A stretch of 64,000 bases of DNA from Larkinella insperata (GTDB taxonomy: Bacteria > Bacteroidota > Bacteroidia > Cytophagales > Spirosomataceae), in assembly GCF_026248825.1 (NCBI RefSeq), contig NZ_CP110973.1:1364001-1428000 (forward strand), in the 5' to 3' direction. The notes beneath the pieces are model-generated. The model was not told the origin of the DNA. It made no database searches and was given only the letters and a program-made list of their open reading frames with translations. Below, piece after piece: positions 16,412-26,308 of the stretch. The translations under genes and the position numbers were made by a program. How positions within the stretch are numbered: the first letter of the stretch is position 1; every line of letters starts with the position of its first letter.

Positions 16412-18550
16412 CTATTTTATCCAAACACGCCGGGTAGCCTGATAGCCGTCGGCCTTGATTTGAACAACGTAATTACCTACGGAGAGAGCCGACAGGTTGA
16501 TGGCCACCTGGTTATCAAAAACCGGCACCGAGGTTTTATAAACGACCTGACCGCTTAAGGTTGAGACGGTTATGTTGGCGTTTTTGATATTTTCTTTGAT
16601 TTCAAGCCGTACAATACCGTCGGTGGAGGGATTCGGGAAGGCGATGATTTCGTTGCCGGCCTTCTCGTTTCCGATGTACGGAACTTCCTTGGAATACGGT
16701 GAATAACAAACGATGGACGTAGCGCCCAAGGCAAATGTCGTTTTGGAACGAGCCGCATAAAATCCGTTTTGGATTACTTTGATCACGTCCGAATTGCCCG
16801 CGACCAGCTTACCGTCCGTTTGCCAGTCATACTGTCGTTTGGCGGCCGGAGCCCCAGCCGGGGGAATTGCCTGCAGGGAGAAAGGGCCGCGCTGTTCGAC
16901 GGTCGGAGCGGTCTGACGGGGCTGAATAACGAGGTTGGCCGGAGCCGATACCGCCGATGTACAGCCGTAAAGATTGATTGCCCGCGCGGTATAGGTGCCC
17001 GCCGTTCCGACGGTGAGCTGCCGGGATGTGGCGTTGGTGCTCCAGATGATGTTATTAGCAGCTGGTGCATCGGTGGTAAAGGTAAACGTCGAATCCGCAC
17101 AAGCCTGCTGCTGCCCCGTCTGCGTGATTTTTGGCGTTACCGGAACCAGCGGAGCCGCTATGGTAACCGACGGAGAAATGAAGGTGGTACCGGTAGCATC
17201 TTTCGCAATGGCGTAATAGGTACCAGGCGTCGTAACATTTAGGGTACTGCCTTTCTGGCCGTTGCTCCAGGTAATGTTGGTAAGAGCAAAAGCCGTATTA
17301 TCCCGATCCCGAACCTCCGTTTGCAGGCTCAGACTAACGCTCTGGTTGGTCGACGCACAGCCCACCGTCAGGGCTGGTGTTGGCAGAGGCAGCAACGGAA
17401 TCGCTCCGCTAAAGAACCGCTCGTTCATGCTGGCAAACCAGGCTTCAGCATACTGACGCAGCCCGTCGCCCCCGAAGTGAGTTCCACCGTTATTGTTTTC
17501 GGCGTCGTACCGTGGGATCTGAATGTTGTCGGTTTCGGGTCCGGCAAAAACGTTGTTGTTGAACGTACCGATCACCTGATTTTGAGCCGCGATAACGCCG
17601 GGTTCAACGCGGCCCAAGTTGTAAGACGAACGAGCCAGCATCCAGGAAGGGTACCGCCGGGTATCAGCCCGGGTTTTGTTAATCAGCAACTGCATGGAAA
17701 CGCGGTACTGCTCCTGCTGAATTCGCAGGTGGTTATCGGTTTCGCCCTGTTGCCACAACACCGCGCGCAAGCCCTGAAGAGAACTAAAATACCGTAACGA
17801 AACCAGCAAATTTCCGTAGGGCATACCGGCGGGCAGGTTCTGTTCCAGAAAGACGTTTTTCGTTGTTCCCCCGTCGAAGCTTTCCGTCCAGTTATGAATG
17901 GCCGTGCCAGCCCAGGCGGTGTTGATAAACAATACCGGGACGTTATACCGGCGGGTAATCATGTCCCCCAGCAAACCCCAGCACCAGGCACTCTGCCCCC
18001 GTGGCCCCACAAGTGCATCAGCCCCGAGTTGCCGAAAACTGAGCGAAGGCGGATTATCGAGCGAATTGGTAGCCGTGTTGTCGTAGGTAATGCAGTTAAC
18101 CCGATCATCGGTTGCGCCCTCGGCTCCGCGTTGCTGGAAACCCTGGGCGTTCGACTGACCGGTGATAATGAAAACCTCACCAATACCAATTCGCAGCACG
18201 TTGTCCTGCCCGATCAGGGTATTGCCCTGCCAGGCCCGCGCTTCCAGCCGGTACCAGCCGCCCCTACCCTGAATAGCGCCCTGAAACAGACCGCCTTTCG
18301 GCTCCGTTTGTATGGTCTGCCAACCCGTCTCAAGGCCCTGGCCTTCATTCATGGGCACCAGACGCGCTTCTACTTTCGTGATGGGCTGTGTATAAGAGCC
18401 GGAAATGAATATCGTACTGTTGTCGCTTTGATCCCGTTGGAAAACGGCCCGGCTGGCAGGATACGTTATTTTTAACTGTGCAAGGGTAGGATACCCGAAA
18501 AGAAAAAAGCCCGCTATGCTAAGCATCCGGGTAAATGCATTCAATTTCAT
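16412..18550 (-). CDS. Secreted SGNH/sialate O-acetylesterase-like protein with T9SS sorting domain
   Basis: A 712-residue protein with a signal peptide (ends PTLAQ near residue 25). The hydrolase part shows the SGNH blocks: GQSNAQGF at 131-138, AVLWQQGETDNH, and GGTHFGGDGLRQYAEAW with the catalytic His. Ig-like modules with FxxFTTD/WSTNATSRQ strands follow, then a C-terminal T9SS type A sorting domain (AFPNPSTDGIVRLEI to RRVWIK), so it is expected on the cell surface or outside. Family members remove acetyl groups from sugars; here the substrate is unknown. It is a paralogue of the next gene (18747-21464), each with its own terminator. Confidence 0.85.
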   Translation of the reverse strand: MKLNAFTRMLSIAGFFLFGYPTLAQLKITYPASRAVFQRDQSDNSTIFISGSYTQPITKVEARLVPMNEGQGLETGWQTIQTEPKGGLFQGAIQGRGGWYRLEARAWQGNTLIGQDNVLRIGIGEVFIITGQSNAQGFQQRGAEGATDDRVNCITYDNTATNSLDNPPSLSFRQLGADALVGPRGQSAWCWGLLGDMITRRYNVPVLFINTAWAGTAIHNWTESFDGGTTKNVFLEQNLPAGMPYGNLLVSLRYFSSLQGLRAVLWQQGETDNHLRIQQEQYRVSMQLLINKTRADTRRYPSWMLARSSYNLGRVEPGVIAAQNQVIGTFNNNVFAGPETDNIQIPRYDAENNNGGTHFGGDGLRQYAEAWFASMNERFFSGAIPLLPLPTPALTVGCASTNQSVSLSLQTEVRDRDNTAFALTNITWSNGQKGSTLNVTTPGTYYAIAKDATGTTFISPSVTIAAPLVPVTPKITQTGQQQACADSTFTFTTDAPAANNIIWSTNATSRQLTVGTAGTYTARAINLYGCTSAVSAPANLVIQPRQTAPTVEQRGPFSLQAIPPAGAPAAKRQYDWQTDGKLVAGNSDVIKVIQNGFYAARSKTTFALGATSIVCYSPYSKEVPYIGNEKAGNEIIAFPNPSTDGIVRLEIKENIKNANITVSTLSGQVVYKTSVPVFDNQVAINLSALSVGNYVVQIKADGYQATRRVWIK

Positions 18551-18625
18551 TCGTTAATACGTAATCGTTCTTAATTCAATACCTTCTATTTATAAATGAC
18601 CTGATTACTATTTTGTGCAGATAGG

Positions 18626-18655
18626 AAGATGAAAGCCCATACGGGCTTTCATCTT
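18626..18655 (-). terminator. Terminator after the second SGNH esterase-like gene
   Basis: A perfect palindrome AAGATGAAAGCCC, loop ATAC, GGGCTTTCATCTT, lying about 90 bp past the minus-strand stop at 18747. The flanks are only moderately T-rich, so strength is unsure. Confidence 0.7.
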
Positions 18656-18746
18656 GTGCAATTACTCAACAAATATTCGTCTTTTTTTTGGGAAAACAAA
18701 ACGGTTTTCTGAAAGCCGATAACGATCCCTGCTACGACTTAACTTC

Positions 18747-21464
18747 CTATAAACCAATTAGTAAACGTTTCGAAACATTAAATGTTGCTGATCGGACATT
18801 CAGAATATAATGACCCGCCGGAACCGTTGACAAATTCCAGGTTCTTTGCCGATTAAAGTCTTCCACCGTAGTTTTCCAAATAACCTGCCCGCTCAGTGTC
18901 ATTAAGGTCAGCGTGGCATCGGTAATGTTTTCCAGAGTTTCCAGGGTTAATTCTTTATCCGGACTGGGATTTGGATAGATACTCAGGCCCTCATTGTCGA
19001 TAATGAGCGTGAAAGCGATTGGAGCCGAAAAGTCAGACGCACAGACCAGATTGCCTTCGTAAGCCAGGTAGGCCCGGGTTCGGTAGGCTCCGGTTTGGTC
19101 AGCCTTAATAATTGACGTGCGCGGCTCAACCGCGACATTATCCCGTTCCCACAAGTAATAGTCACCCTGCCGGGTTCCGGCCGCTTCCAGTGTATAGGTA
19201 CCAATCTGCTGAACGGTTGGCACCGACGGTACGGGTTTTACATCAACCACAATGCTGGCAGAGGTCGGCGAAAAGCACCCGTTTGCATCCCGAACCCGGG
19301 CAGCATAGGTATTTGACCGCGTCGCGACGATACTTTGCGTTGAATCGCCTACGTTCCAGAACGCTTTCAGTGAGCCGCTGGCCGTTAATGTCACCCGCTC
19401 CCCATCGCAGAAGGTAGTGGAGCCGCTGGCCGTAACGGTGGGCGGAGCAGGCAACGCATTGACCTGAATAGATACCGTATTGGAGGGGTCGGAAAGGCAA
19501 TTATAAATGTTGCGGGTTCGAACCATGTAGTTTCCGGGCTGGTTAATCGTGATGCTCCGCGCCGTCTGTCCGCTTTCCCAAACGTAATTTGCTTCGGCGG
19601 TCGAGGTCAGGGTAACATTCTGATCAGCGCAGAACGTGGTCGGGCCGCCCACACTGATGGTCGGGCGGTTGGGCAACGGATCAACAATGATGGCAACCTG
19701 ATTGGACTGCCTCGAGATACAACCGTTCTGATCGGTAACCGTCAACGAATACGTTCCTCCCCGACGAACCTCAACCTGCTTGGTCTTCTCGCCGGTGCTC
19801 CAGTTATACGTCAGGGCATCCGTCGCTTCCAGGGTTGTTGCGTTGCGATCGCAAAAACGGGCCTGTCCCAGATTACGAACGGTTGGCGTGGCAGGCAAGG
19901 GGTTTACGTTGACGGCAATTTCATTGTTGGATGTAAATTCGCAATTGCCCACATCCCGGTAAACGGCCCGGTACGTGCCAGCCGCAGATACCGCAACATT
20001 TCTCCCCGTCGCGTTGTTGCTCCAGAAAGTATTGTCGTAATTAGAAGCCAGTGTCACACTTCCTCCCTCGCAAAAGGTAGTCGGGCCGGTGGCGGTAATG
20101 GTCGGGCGGTCGGGAACCTGATAGGGAGCCGTAAACACCGTATTTCCCAGCGCGTCTTTCACAGTGGCCATGTAGCGCCCCGTTCCTACATTAATGGTTT
20201 GCGCATTGCCGTTCGGTCCCCAATTGAATGAAGTATAGTTTCCATCCACTCTAAGAGACAGCGTATTGTTACCCGCACAGCTTACCGAGAGTGTAGCGCC
20301 AGGTCTTGGGTCCTGGGGCGTTGAATTCTGAAAAAAGCCATCATTCAGGCTGTTGCTCCAGGCATCAGCGAGTTGAATTAAGCCGTAATCATGAAAATGC
20401 ACTCTGTCGGGATCGTAAGAGCTAACGCGGGGGATTTGAATGCCGTCGGTTTCGGGTCCGGCAAAAACATTTCTGACTGTTTGAATGACTCTGTTTTGCC
20501 CAGCGATGATGTTCCCGTCAACTCCCCGTTCATCGTCGTAAGAAGCCCGGCTGACTACCCACGAAATATCCCTCCCACTGTGATCCCGGCTTTTGGTGAT
20601 TACTCCTGAAAGGTTTCTGAAATAGTCGTCCACCGAACGGTTGGAGAAGTTGTCGGCTTCACCCTGATGCCAGAGGATGGCCCGGATACCCAGCGTTTGA
20701 ACATAATAATTTAACGCCGTTCGCAGGTTTCCGTAAGGTTGCCCGACCTGAAATTTCACAGCACCGTCATAGTCTGAGGCCGTTTGCAGGCCCTCTGAAC
20801 TCTCCCGCCAGTTTTTGGAGGAAGAACCCTGCCAAGCTGCATTGAAGAATAAAACCGGAACACCCAGACGAGCAACTAGCCTATCGCCCAGAGCGCCCCA
20901 ACACCAGGCGCTCTGCCCGCGAGGGAAAATCCATTTACCGGCATCCAGGTGCGAAAACTCAAGTGTATTCGGGTCGCGCGGAGATTCGTCCCCTATTCCG
21001 ACATCGACGCAGCTAACTCTGTCACTGCTAGCGCCTTGTTCACCAAAATTAAAAAAACCTTGGCCGTTGGACTGCCCGGCAACTACAAAAACTTCTCCCA
21101 CACCAATTCGTTCTACCCCTCCGCCCTCAATGTATTGTTCGCCCTGCAAGCCCCGGATTCTCAGGCGGTACCAGCCACCCCTTACCGTAACCGAGCCAGC
21201 AAAAGCACCCCCTTTCGGATTATCCTGGAGCGTTGTCCAATCCAGCAGCGTTCCGCCATCCATCGGTTCAGCCCGAACCTGGATGCGGGAAAATGGCAAT
21301 GCATAATAACCACCAATCCAGAGACTGGCTTCGTTGCCTTTGTTCCGTTGGAAAACCATTCTGGACCGCGGAAATGTAATTTGAAGTTGCTGCGCTATGC
21401 TGAACGCAGGAAGCAGTAAAAATAAGATGTAGAATAACGTTGTAGAAATTCGATTAATCTTCAT
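18747..21464 (-). CDS. Secreted SGNH/sialate O-acetylesterase-like protein with CHU_C-type Ig repeats and T9SS domain
   Basis: About 905 residues from the ATG at 21464, preferred to a TTG 18 bp upstream because a signal peptide begins there (MKINRISTTLFYILFLLLPAFSIAQ). SGNH blocks: GQSNGQGF at 130-137, AILWHQGEADNF, and DPDRVHFHDYGLIQLADAW. After about residue 400 come one degenerate and four clear modules of about 80 residues, each opening PT(I/V)xxxGxxxFC and closing with a GxY strand, of the Ig-like CHU_C type. A T9SS type A domain ends the protein (SIYPNPSPDKELTLETL). It resembles its neighbour in the hydrolase part but has more Ig modules. Confidence 0.87.
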   Translation of the reverse strand: MKINRISTTLFYILFLLLPAFSIAQQLQITFPRSRMVFQRNKGNEASLWIGGYYALPFSRIQVRAEPMDGGTLLDWTTLQDNPKGGAFAGSVTVRGGWYRLRIRGLQGEQYIEGGGVERIGVGEVFVVAGQSNGQGFFNFGEQGASSDRVSCVDVGIGDESPRDPNTLEFSHLDAGKWIFPRGQSAWCWGALGDRLVARLGVPVLFFNAAWQGSSSKNWRESSEGLQTASDYDGAVKFQVGQPYGNLRTALNYYVQTLGIRAILWHQGEADNFSNRSVDDYFRNLSGVITKSRDHSGRDISWVVSRASYDDERGVDGNIIAGQNRVIQTVRNVFAGPETDGIQIPRVSSYDPDRVHFHDYGLIQLADAWSNSLNDGFFQNSTPQDPRPGATLSVSCAGNNTLSLRVDGNYTSFNWGPNGNAQTINVGTGRYMATVKDALGNTVFTAPYQVPDRPTITATGPTTFCEGGSVTLASNYDNTFWSNNATGRNVAVSAAGTYRAVYRDVGNCEFTSNNEIAVNVNPLPATPTVRNLGQARFCDRNATTLEATDALTYNWSTGEKTKQVEVRRGGTYSLTVTDQNGCISRQSNQVAIIVDPLPNRPTISVGGPTTFCADQNVTLTSTAEANYVWESGQTARSITINQPGNYMVRTRNIYNCLSDPSNTVSIQVNALPAPPTVTASGSTTFCDGERVTLTASGSLKAFWNVGDSTQSIVATRSNTYAARVRDANGCFSPTSASIVVDVKPVPSVPTVQQIGTYTLEAAGTRQGDYYLWERDNVAVEPRTSIIKADQTGAYRTRAYLAYEGNLVCASDFSAPIAFTLIIDNEGLSIYPNPSPDKELTLETLENITDATLTLMTLSGQVIWKTTVEDFNRQRTWNLSTVPAGHYILNVRSATFNVSKRLLIGL

Positions 21465-21513
21465 AGCGTCCGATTGAGTCAATCACGGTGGGTGATCGCC
21501 GGATTGGGTACTG

Positions 21514-22515
21514 TTATTCTTCCGTACGGGTTAAAGCCTTCCATATCAAGTCTTTAAGTTCTACTAATCCTTGCTGACGAATAGCTGAAATAAACACCGT
21601 CGGTATTCCAGCGGGTAAACGATCAATAACCGTGCTATAGTCTATTTCGTCGATTAAATCTATCTTAGAAATTGCCAACAGACGCTCCTTGTCAAGCAAT
21701 TCGGGATTGTATTGACGCAGTTCGTTCAACAGTGTTTCGTATTCGGCAGCCCAATCTTCGCTGGTGGCTGGCACCACGAACAGCAAAATGGAATTCCGCT
21801 CAATATGACGCAAAAAACGCAATCCTAACCCTTTACCCTGTGAAGCCCCTTCAATGATTCCCGGAATATCAGCCATCACAAACGACTTGTAGTCCCGATA
21901 CGCTACCACGCCCAATTGGGGAACCAGGGTTGTAAACGGATAGTCTGCGATTTCGGGCTTTGCCGCTGAAACAACCGACAGCAGGGTTGATTTACCAGCA
22001 TTGGGAAAGCCCACCAGACCGACATCGGCCAAAAGTTTTAGTTCCAAAATGACCCAGGCTTCTTGCCCGGGTTCGCCCGGCTGTGCGTAGTCGGGCGTCT
22101 GGCGGGTCGACGACTTGTAATGATCGTTGCCCAAACCACCCCGACCACCGTGAAGCAAGATAATCTGCTGGCCGTCTTCCGTGATTTCTGCCATCCGTTC
22201 GCCAGTTTCCGCATGACGCGCCACAGTACCCAGAGGAACTTCAATGATCACGTCATCCCCTTCCGCGCCCGTCCGGCGACCTCCCTCACCCGCTCGGCCG
22301 GGCTTGGCTTTGATGTGTTTTTGATACTTTAAATGCAGTAATGTCCAGAGCTGGGCGCTTCCCTTCAGAATGATATGTCCTCCCCGGCCACCATCACCGC
22401 CATCGGGTCCACCCTTATCGACGTGTTTTTCCCGCCGAAAATGCATGGAACCCGCCCCTCCTGCTCCGGATCGAACATTAATTTTTACGTAATCTATAAA
22501 GTTTGATGAAGCCAT
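21514..22515 (-). CDS. obgE: GTPase ObgE/CgtA
   Basis: A 333-residue ribosome-associated GTPase. The glycine-rich Obg fold covers about residues 1-158 (RSGAGGAGSMHFRREKHVDKGGPDGGDGG), and the G domain has G1 GFPNAGKST, G2/G3 YPFTTLVPQLG and DIPGIIEGASQGKGLG, and G4 ISKIDL. The variable C-terminal Obg domain is absent or very short, as in many Bacteroidota. It follows adk by 45 bp and is likely in the same transcript. Confidence 0.96.
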   Translation of the reverse strand: MASSNFIDYVKINVRSGAGGAGSMHFRREKHVDKGGPDGGDGGRGGHIILKGSAQLWTLLHLKYQKHIKAKPGRAGEGGRRTGAEGDDVIIEVPLGTVARHAETGERMAEITEDGQQIILLHGGRGGLGNDHYKSSTRQTPDYAQPGEPGQEAWVILELKLLADVGLVGFPNAGKSTLLSVVSAAKPEIADYPFTTLVPQLGVVAYRDYKSFVMADIPGIIEGASQGKGLGLRFLRHIERNSILLFVVPATSEDWAAEYETLLNELRQYNPELLDKERLLAISKIDLIDEIDYSTVIDRLPAGIPTVFISAIRQQGLVELKDLIWKALTRTEE

Positions 22516-22560
22516 ACCCTTCTTTTAACACCGCTGCTTTGCCTGACGCACAAGAGTCGT

Positions 22561-23133
22561 CTAGGCGGTTTCTATTTTCTCACAAATGGCCTGGAAAATT
22601 TCTTCGATGGTCCCAATACCGTTGATAGCTTTAAACTTTCCCTGCGACTCGTAATAACCAGCCACCGGTGCGGTTTTATCGTTATATTCTTTAACCCGTC
22701 GTCGGATCAAATCTTCGTTTTGATCATCAGGACGCCCTGACGACAGGCCCCGAATCAACAACCGCTTAGTCAATTCTTCCTCATCGACCTCCAGGGCAAC
22801 CATTACCGTAATCCCGGTATTGTACTGGGCCAGCAACTGATCGAGTGCCTCGGCTTGCGGAACCGTCCGTGGAAAACCATCAAAAATGAAACCGGCTGCC
22901 GACTGATTCTCGTTCAATTTGTTCTCAATCATGCCGATTACCACCTCATCAGGCACCAGAATTCCCTGATCCATGAGCATTTTAGCACGTAATCCCAGTT
23001 CCGTTCCTGCCCGGATTTCGGAGCGCAACAGGTCACCTGTTGATAAGTGTACCAAGTGATACGTTGCGATTAATTTTTCACTTTGTGTGCCTTTCCCAGC
23101 ACCCGGCGGGCCAAATAGTACAAGATTGAGCAT
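22561..23133 (-). CDS. adk: Adenylate kinase
   Basis: A 190-residue cytoplasmic kinase that interconverts ATP, ADP and AMP. The P-loop GPPGAGKGTQ is at residues 8-17, the AMP-binding STGDLLR follows, and GFPRTVPQAEALD and RRVKEYNDKTAPV are present. The LID is the short form without zinc ligands, matching the short length. The start at 23133 is 33 bp below a TATTTTTG -7 box. Confidence 0.96.
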   Translation of the reverse strand: MLNLVLFGPPGAGKGTQSEKLIATYHLVHLSTGDLLRSEIRAGTELGLRAKMLMDQGILVPDEVVIGMIENKLNENQSAAGFIFDGFPRTVPQAEALDQLLAQYNTGITVMVALEVDEEELTKRLLIRGLSSGRPDDQNEDLIRRRVKEYNDKTAPVAGYYESQGKFKAINGIGTIEEIFQAICEKIETA

Positions 23134-23165
23134 AGAGTTTTGTAAGATACACGCAAGTTTGCGTA

Positions 23166-23173
23166 CAAAAATA
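23166..23173 (-). promoter_or_regulatory. Candidate -7 box TATTTTTG before adk
   Basis: On the minus strand this matches TAnnTTTG exactly, 32 bp before the adk ATG. No clear -33 TTG is seen at the expected distance. Confidence 0.4.
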
Positions 23174-23235
23174 CAATTCTTGTCAGGAAAATATCATTTT
23201 CCCTCCTAAGTATTTATTAATGGGAGCATTAAAAC

Positions 23236-23267
23236 AAAAAGGAGTCCCATTCCAGGGACTCCTTTTT
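23236..23267 (-). terminator. Terminator of the exbB-tonB-TPR operon
   Basis: A perfect hairpin AAAAAGGAGTCCC, loop ATTCCA, GGGACTCCTTTTT, lying 21 bp past the stop of the TPR gene. It ends the seven-gene minus-strand transcript. Confidence 0.9.
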
Positions 23268-23288
23268 GCACTTTAGTAACGCTAAGGG

Positions 23289-25064
23289 TTACTTCGTAGC
23301 CTTACCGGCGGGCTTTTTCGCACCAGGTTTAGAAGCGGGTTTCGTAGCAGCAGGTTGCTGAGCCGGTGGATTCAGGGCGTTCTGAACATCCTTATCGTTC
23401 GGATCCAGTTCTGCGGCTTTTGACAGGTATTCCCGCGACTTCACGGCGTCATTTTTGTTCGCATAGTACGACGACAGGAATTTGTAGGCAGTCATCATAT
23501 ACCGTTTGTTGGCTTCTTTCTTGGCTGCATCTGTTGCAATCTCCTTATCGGCAACTTCAAGGTATTTTTCATACAGCGCTACAGGCTCTCCAGTATTCAT
23601 CGCACCTTTCGTGTCGCTGAAGTAGTTAGCGGAAGCGCGGAAATAATAGCCCGGCGACCAATCCGGCGTGATCTGGTTTACTTTCAAGAAAGCAGAATCA
23701 GCAGCCGTATAATAGTTCTCTTTCGCCTGACGAATAGCAGCTGTATCACCACCCATCATCAAGGTGCTATCCCGACCAATCCGGCTTGCCTGCAGGTAGT
23801 TTGACATACCCAATTGAAAGTAATCGTTGGTCGTAGCTTTGCTTGTATCCATCAGAATGGCTTTCTTCCACGCACCGATCGATTGATCGTATTTTTTGGC
23901 GGTATACAAAAGTTTGCCAATTTCCCGATAAACGTTTTCAGTGCTGTCCATCGGAGCTGCTTTTTCCAGGTTTACGATGGCCAAAGAGTCACCTTCGGGT
24001 GTACCCAATTGCGCATATGCACGGCCCAAGTATTTATAATCGTCAGGAATAACGCGGTCTGGGGCAGTCTGAATGAAGTTGTTCAGCGCTTCGATGGATT
24101 CGTTGTATTTACCGGCACCTGAATAAGCCCAGCCGTAAATCCGTTGAATAACCGGCGTGTTTACTTTACCTTTCAACTGATCCAGCTTCTGAATAGCCCG
24201 GTTGTTGTCACCCGCCAGGAAGTCGAACTGAGCCGAACGCAGCAGTTTGTCTACGTTGGTAGTCTGGCTTTTCTGGATGTACAAATCCATGTTTTTAGAA
24301 GCATTTTTGTAAGCGCGTGAGCCGAAGAAGGCTTCAGCCAAATCTTCGTACGTAGGAGCAAACTCCGGGTCAGCCGTGATGGCTTCTTCGTAAAACTTCT
24401 GCGCCTGCGGATAGTTTTTAGCGCGCAGGAACGTGTTACCGATTTTGTACTTAGCTTCGGCGTCATTCGGGCGAATGGCCAATGCGTTTTCGTATTTCGT
24501 TACCGCATTACCACCATCGTTCTTCAACGTATAAGCATCACCTAACGCCATTTCAATTTCGGCGTTCTCATTCTTCTTATCCCGTTCGTCGGCAATGGTC
24601 AGAATCCGGATAGCCTCTGCCGGATCGTTCATGCCTTCTTCGGGCTTTCTAAACATGGTATAAGCCTCACCTGCGCGAAGCAACACGTCCATGTTTTTAT
24701 TCTTAGTTTCTTTTAGGGCGTTATCGATCAAGGTCTTTGCCGTTGCACGATCTTTCTTAGCCAGCGCGACAGCTCCTAACCCAACGTTGTTGAGTTGGTT
24801 TTTCGCATCAGCAGCCACACCTTTTTCAAACGCTTGTTTCGCAGCATCCGGATCGCCAGCTTTCAACTGAGCATATCCCAGATAAAAATAGTTGTCGGCC
24901 GAAGGGGCACTGGTCGCCAAACCTTGAAAAGTTTGGATAGCCTTGTTGTAACGGCCTGCTTCCAGATCCTTCACCCCCGACTGTGCATCTTGGGCAACCG
25001 CTTGTAATGAACCGAACATACCGGCGGCCACCACTGTCAACAGAGCTTTCTTTTGAAACTTCAT
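23289..25064 (-). CDS. Exported tetratricopeptide-repeat protein
   Basis: About 591 residues from the ATG at 25064, chosen because MKFQKKALLTVVAAGMFGSLQAVAQ is a good signal peptide; the longer frame has a poor N-terminus. The body holds many TPR units of 34 residues (for example YKIGNTFLRAKNYPQAQKFYEEAITADPEFAPTYEDLAEAF), and the tail is Ala/Pro/Lys-rich. TPR proteins are scaffolds, so this may organise the TonB system in the periplasm, but its partner is unknown. It is the last gene of the exbB-tonB operon, 93 bp after the PstS-like gene. Confidence 0.85.
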   Translation of the reverse strand: MKFQKKALLTVVAAGMFGSLQAVAQDAQSGVKDLEAGRYNKAIQTFQGLATSAPSADNYFYLGYAQLKAGDPDAAKQAFEKGVAADAKNQLNNVGLGAVALAKKDRATAKTLIDNALKETKNKNMDVLLRAGEAYTMFRKPEEGMNDPAEAIRILTIADERDKKNENAEIEMALGDAYTLKNDGGNAVTKYENALAIRPNDAEAKYKIGNTFLRAKNYPQAQKFYEEAITADPEFAPTYEDLAEAFFGSRAYKNASKNMDLYIQKSQTTNVDKLLRSAQFDFLAGDNNRAIQKLDQLKGKVNTPVIQRIYGWAYSGAGKYNESIEALNNFIQTAPDRVIPDDYKYLGRAYAQLGTPEGDSLAIVNLEKAAPMDSTENVYREIGKLLYTAKKYDQSIGAWKKAILMDTSKATTNDYFQLGMSNYLQASRIGRDSTLMMGGDTAAIRQAKENYYTAADSAFLKVNQITPDWSPGYYFRASANYFSDTKGAMNTGEPVALYEKYLEVADKEIATDAAKKEANKRYMMTAYKFLSSYYANKNDAVKSREYLSKAAELDPNDKDVQNALNPPAQQPAATKPASKPGAKKPAGKATK

Positions 25065-25157
25065 GCCTTTTTCAGGTTGAGAATGGATAAATAATAAAGT
25101 ACTAAATTGTAATAACAAAATACAAAACTAGAAGATTGCCAAAAAACGGAAAACTTT

Positions 25158-26090
25158 TTACTTATTTTCCAAAACAACCTCTCGAACGTACGGTTTTGCA
25201 GGCCAAAGGCCACTTTTTTCTATAAGCAGCCCGCCGACATCCCGCATAATGTAATTAATCAGACCACTACCTAAACCCGAGTGGGCCTCCCGGCTAATTA
25301 CATAAACGTTTCGTCGTAACGGATATGTCTTTAAACCCAAATTCTTTTGAAACGGTTGAAAAAAATCATCAACAGAAACTGGATTTGGCTTTTCAGACAC
25401 ACCCATAACCCGTAGATTCTTAGACAATTCTGCTGTTATCGGCGAATCACCATCGCTAATCCAATTCACACCAATGAAACCTAATGCCGTCGGATTTTGA
25501 CGAACATATTCGATCACCTGTTTGTTTGAATTAACTGTAAAAATTTTAATCCGGCTTAAGTTTTTCACCTTAAACTGGCTCAACATAAAATTCAAGTTGC
25601 TTGAATTGTTATTATCGAATACCAGTATTATAGGACCACGTTGGTTACTGCGTTTTAACTGCTCCCAATTGGTAATTTGGCCTTGAAAAATACCATTCAG
25701 CTCAGCGGTAGTAATCAGGCTATCCGAATTTTGGCGACCTACAATCAGCGCAATACCGTCGGTGGCAATAAACTCAGATTTATACTTTATTTTTTCTTTT
25801 GTAAATACAGCTTTTTCCCGCTCATTTAGTTGCCGAGTAGAAAAAACCAGACGAGCACTATCCCGCAGCATTAAAGCAATGGCTTCTTCTTCGGGCTTAA
25901 AAATAACATTGAATTTTGTTCTTGGATAAACACCCTCGTATGCCTTGTAAATCGACTCAACCATAGGCTGCAGTGATTCATCAGATGTTATCACAACACT
26001 GCCATGCGTTGGGTTATCCGCCGAGGGAGAGTTGCAGGCTAACATGCTGAGCAGGCAAAACCCCATCCCTATTCTGATCAGCACATTCAT
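25158..26090 (-). CDS. PstS-like periplasmic substrate-binding lipoprotein
   Basis: A 310-residue protein with a lipoprotein signal (LLSMLAC, lipobox cysteine at residue 19) and the fold signature of phosphate-binding proteins: GSVVITSDESLQPMVESIYKAYEGVYPRTKFNV, then FSTRQLNEREK, GIALIVGRQNSD and LNGIFQGQITNWEQL. No ABC permease or ATPase genes are near; instead it sits in the TonB operon 3 bp after a small membrane protein. Similar proteins are seen next to tonB in Cytophagales, so it may serve a role other than phosphate import. Phosphate binding is not proven. Confidence 0.8.
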   Translation of the reverse strand: MNVLIRIGMGFCLLSMLACNSPSADNPTHGSVVITSDESLQPMVESIYKAYEGVYPRTKFNVIFKPEEEAIALMLRDSARLVFSTRQLNEREKAVFTKEKIKYKSEFIATDGIALIVGRQNSDSLITTAELNGIFQGQITNWEQLKRSNQRGPIILVFDNNNSSNLNFMLSQFKVKNLSRIKIFTVNSNKQVIEYVRQNPTALGFIGVNWISDGDSPITAELSKNLRVMGVSEKPNPVSVDDFFQPFQKNLGLKTYPLRRNVYVISREAHSGLGSGLINYIMRDVGGLLIEKSGLWPAKPYVREVVLENK

Positions 26091-26093
26091 ACC

Positions 26094-26300
26094 CTAAAAT
26101 AGACGTTGTACACCTCGATACATCCTGAACAATCCATAAGCGACCAGTAGACCTGCTAATAAATAACGGAACGTACCGATCGGTAATAGTCCAAAAGACT
26201 GGGAGGAGGCAATCAGGTAGATGCCCCCTCCCAAGTATAGCAATCCCATCAGCACATTGAGATACAGGCTGAGAAGATCTCCAGATGGTCTTCCTTTCAT
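26094..26300 (-). CDS. Small two-helix membrane protein, unknown function
   Basis: A 68-residue protein with two hydrophobic stretches (LYLNVLMGLLYLGGGIYLIAS and YLLAGLLVAYGLFRMYRGV) and basic ends. It lies 8 bp after tonB and 3 bp before the PstS-like gene, so it is almost surely translated as part of the operon. I do not recognise a named family. Confidence 0.7.
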   Translation of the reverse strand: MKGRPSGDLLSLYLNVLMGLLYLGGGIYLIASSQSFGLLPIGTFRYLLAGLLVAYGLFRMYRGVQRLF

Positions 26301-26308
26301 TCGTAGGT

